Shown one piece after another: positions 63,127 to 64,000 of a stretch of DNA of 64,000 nucleotides. The stretch covers positions 306,065 through 370,064 of the forward strand of contig NZ_JBOITO010000039.1 in the NCBI RefSeq assembly GCF_050717635.1, written 5' to 3'. The stretch comes from Clostridium_AD sp050717635 (GTDB lineage: Bacteria; Bacillota; Clostridia; Clostridiales; Clostridiaceae). Both the position numbers and the translations under genes were made by a program. The notes under the pieces were generated by a model. It saw nothing but the letters and a program-made list of their open reading frames with translations. It was not told the origin of the DNA and searched no databases. The number at the start of each line of letters is the position of its first letter. Within the stretch, counting starts at the first letter, position 1.

Positions 63127-63678
63127 TTATTTTTTTAATTCTTGAACTCCAGTTACTGAACTTTTATCATCCATTTTAAATGTAGATTTAGCTTCATCTG
63201 TAGTAAAATAAACATTTCCTTCTACTTTAGCATCTTTTAATTGAAAGTCGTTTGCTGTAACATAAAGGTCACCTTTAAAAATTCCATGTTCTATACTTCC
63301 AGCTGGACTACTAAAAGTTAATTTAGGTGCAGTCAAAGTGAATCTAGCAGTTACTTTACGATCTTCATCTTGAGTGTATAAAGCTATCTTACGTTGTAAA
63401 ACTGCTGGATCTTTGGTATTTTTAAGTTCACCCTCAACTACGATATCTTTGTCAAAAGTTAAATCCTTTAATGTTGAAATAATCCATGTACCCTCACTGC
63501 TTATTCCTTTTTCAAAAGCTGCTTCAGTATCTACAAGTGATGCTGTTGTTACTACATCAGCAACTGCTGGTGTTGTTGCTTCAGTCTTTGCAGGTTCTTT
63601 TGCTTCGTCATTAGCACCACATCCTACTAATAATGTAGCACCTAGAGCTACTGATAATAATATTGCTTTGATTTTCAT
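63127..63678 (-). CDS. Lipoprotein of unknown function
   Basis: 183 residues. Lipobox LLVGC at about 16-20, then an Ala/Thr/Glu linker (about 22-50). The rest looks all-beta: WIISTLKDLTFDKDIVVEGEL, KVTARFTLTAPKLTF, GIFKGDLYVTANDFQLKDAKVEGNVYF, like a short right-handed helix or polymer-forming fold. I do not recognise a characterised family; similar clostridial lipoproteins are annotated as hypothetical. GGGGGTATCC precedes the ATG. Probably sits on the outer face of the membrane. Confidence 0.75.
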   Translation of the reverse strand: MKIKAILLSVALGATLLVGCGANDEAKEPAKTEATTPAVADVVTTASLVDTEAAFEKGISSEGTWIISTLKDLTFDKDIVVEGELKNTKDPAVLQRKIALYTQDEDRKVTARFTLTAPKLTFSSPAGSIEHGIFKGDLYVTANDFQLKDAKVEGNVYFTTDEAKSTFKMDDKSSVTGVQELKK

Positions 63679-63982
63679 TTGGATACCCCCGTTGTTATTA
63701 TTTTTTAATTAATGTTTTACATCTTGAACAAGATTATCATATCATATGTGATAAAAAAATATCAAGGTAAAATCCGTATAACTTCACTTACAAAATGAAC
63801 AAAATCAAAAACTGGTGCCACCCACGTGGCAAGTGGCATGTTTATGATATCATCTGTTATTAAGTGGTATGTCAGGTAAGTTGTATAATGAAATGACCGA
63901 AGAATAAAAAAAATAAAGACTCAAGGGAAATACTCTAGTATAATGTTAAGTGACAAAACCAACATATACGGGAGGATTTCAA
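63679..63982. other. 304-base gap with repeat copy E
   Basis: Divergent gap between the lipoprotein gene and the gene at the right edge. It contains repeat copy E (63813-63844) and a TATAAT-like sequence near 63939-63944. Nothing else was recognised. Confidence 0.5.
63813..63844 (+). repeat. GC-rich palindromic repeat, copy E
   Basis: TGGTGCCACCCACGTGG then CAAGTGGCATGTTTA. Ends GCATG like copy D1 rather than GCATC as in A to C. Confidence 0.9.
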
Positions 63983-64000
63983 ATGAGTCAATTAAATTTT
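63983..64000 (+). CDS. Start of a gene cut by the window edge
   Basis: ATG at 63983 with GGGAGGA eight bases upstream; only MSQLNF can be read. Product unknown. Confidence 0.6.

Noticed and set aside
1..64000. CRISPR arrays, tRNA/rRNA genes, complete insertion sequences or prophage
   Set aside because: No regularly spaced repeats, no cloverleaf or rRNA signature and no transposase, integrase or phage structural genes were seen on either strand.

Overview
The window is low-GC, Gram-positive DNA of Clostridium type: AT-rich intergenic regions, strong GGAGG ribosome sites, sporulation-type small proteins, PPi-type phosphofructokinase and lipoproteins rather than outer-membrane genes. A DUF3494 ice-binding-like surface protein at the left edge suggests a cold-adapted Clostridium, but the species is an inference. 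No rRNA, tRNA, CRISPR array or complete transposon was seen.

Layout. 1-1.2 kb: 5' end of a secreted ice-binding-like protein. 1.4-11 kb (all minus): GH20 hexosaminidase, an MNT-HEPN toxin-antitoxin pair, a CPBP protease, LacI and AraC regulators, and a sugar-type operon of two Gfo/Idh/MocA dehydrogenases plus a TIM-barrel isomerase. 11.2-13.3 kb: a chemoreceptor. 13.4-28.6 kb: a metal and envelope-stress island. It holds two paralogous two-component systems arranged as mirror images, three SHOCT-domain mini-proteins, copZ, a remnant of copA, a NusG-II protein, a TauE-HMA-cupredoxin fusion, an NlpC/P60 hydrolase and an LDCC mini-protein. A Fur-box/FTR1 iron permease and an amino-acid ABC transporter are embedded in it. 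28.7-44.6 kb: PAS kinase, TldD/PmbA pair, FAD oxidoreductase, AlaX-type editing protein, PPi-PFK, a TPP-riboswitch thiamin-salvage operon (thiD-cytX-thiM-thiE), a methyltransferase/4Fe-4S/rhodanese group and an esterase. 44.7-53.5 kb: three small hydrophilic proteins with sigma-G-like promoters, aspartate 4-decarboxylase, L25/Ctc, AI-2E-family permease, a LiaF-like protein, decayed remnants of a sucrose operon (scrK, scrB) and an ABC exporter. 53.6-64 kb: GNAT and DUF2156 proteins, ccdA-tlpA, a very large hybrid kinase, a CNNM/CBS protein, a DEAD-box helicase and a lipoprotein.

Main observations. (1) Seven promoters in the 13-29 kb island share one 33-bp architecture: two 11-bp direct repeats of the type CTTCATAAnnn / CTnCAyAnnn, then 5 bp, then a -10 hexamer, all at identical spacing. 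This is what an OmpR/PhoB-type response regulator box looks like. It links the SHOCT proteins, copper-handling genes, NlpC/P60 and LDCC protein into one predicted regulon of the resident two-component systems. (2) A GC-rich palindromic repeat of about 30 bp occurs six times, always between genes, including one tail-to-tail pair that forms a perfect 27-bp stem. (3) Several broken genes (copA, scrK, scrB, a 28-codon deletion relic, a truncated phosphodiester-glycosidase-like gene) show active gene loss.

All calls come from reading the sequence and from remembered family motifs; no database search was done.
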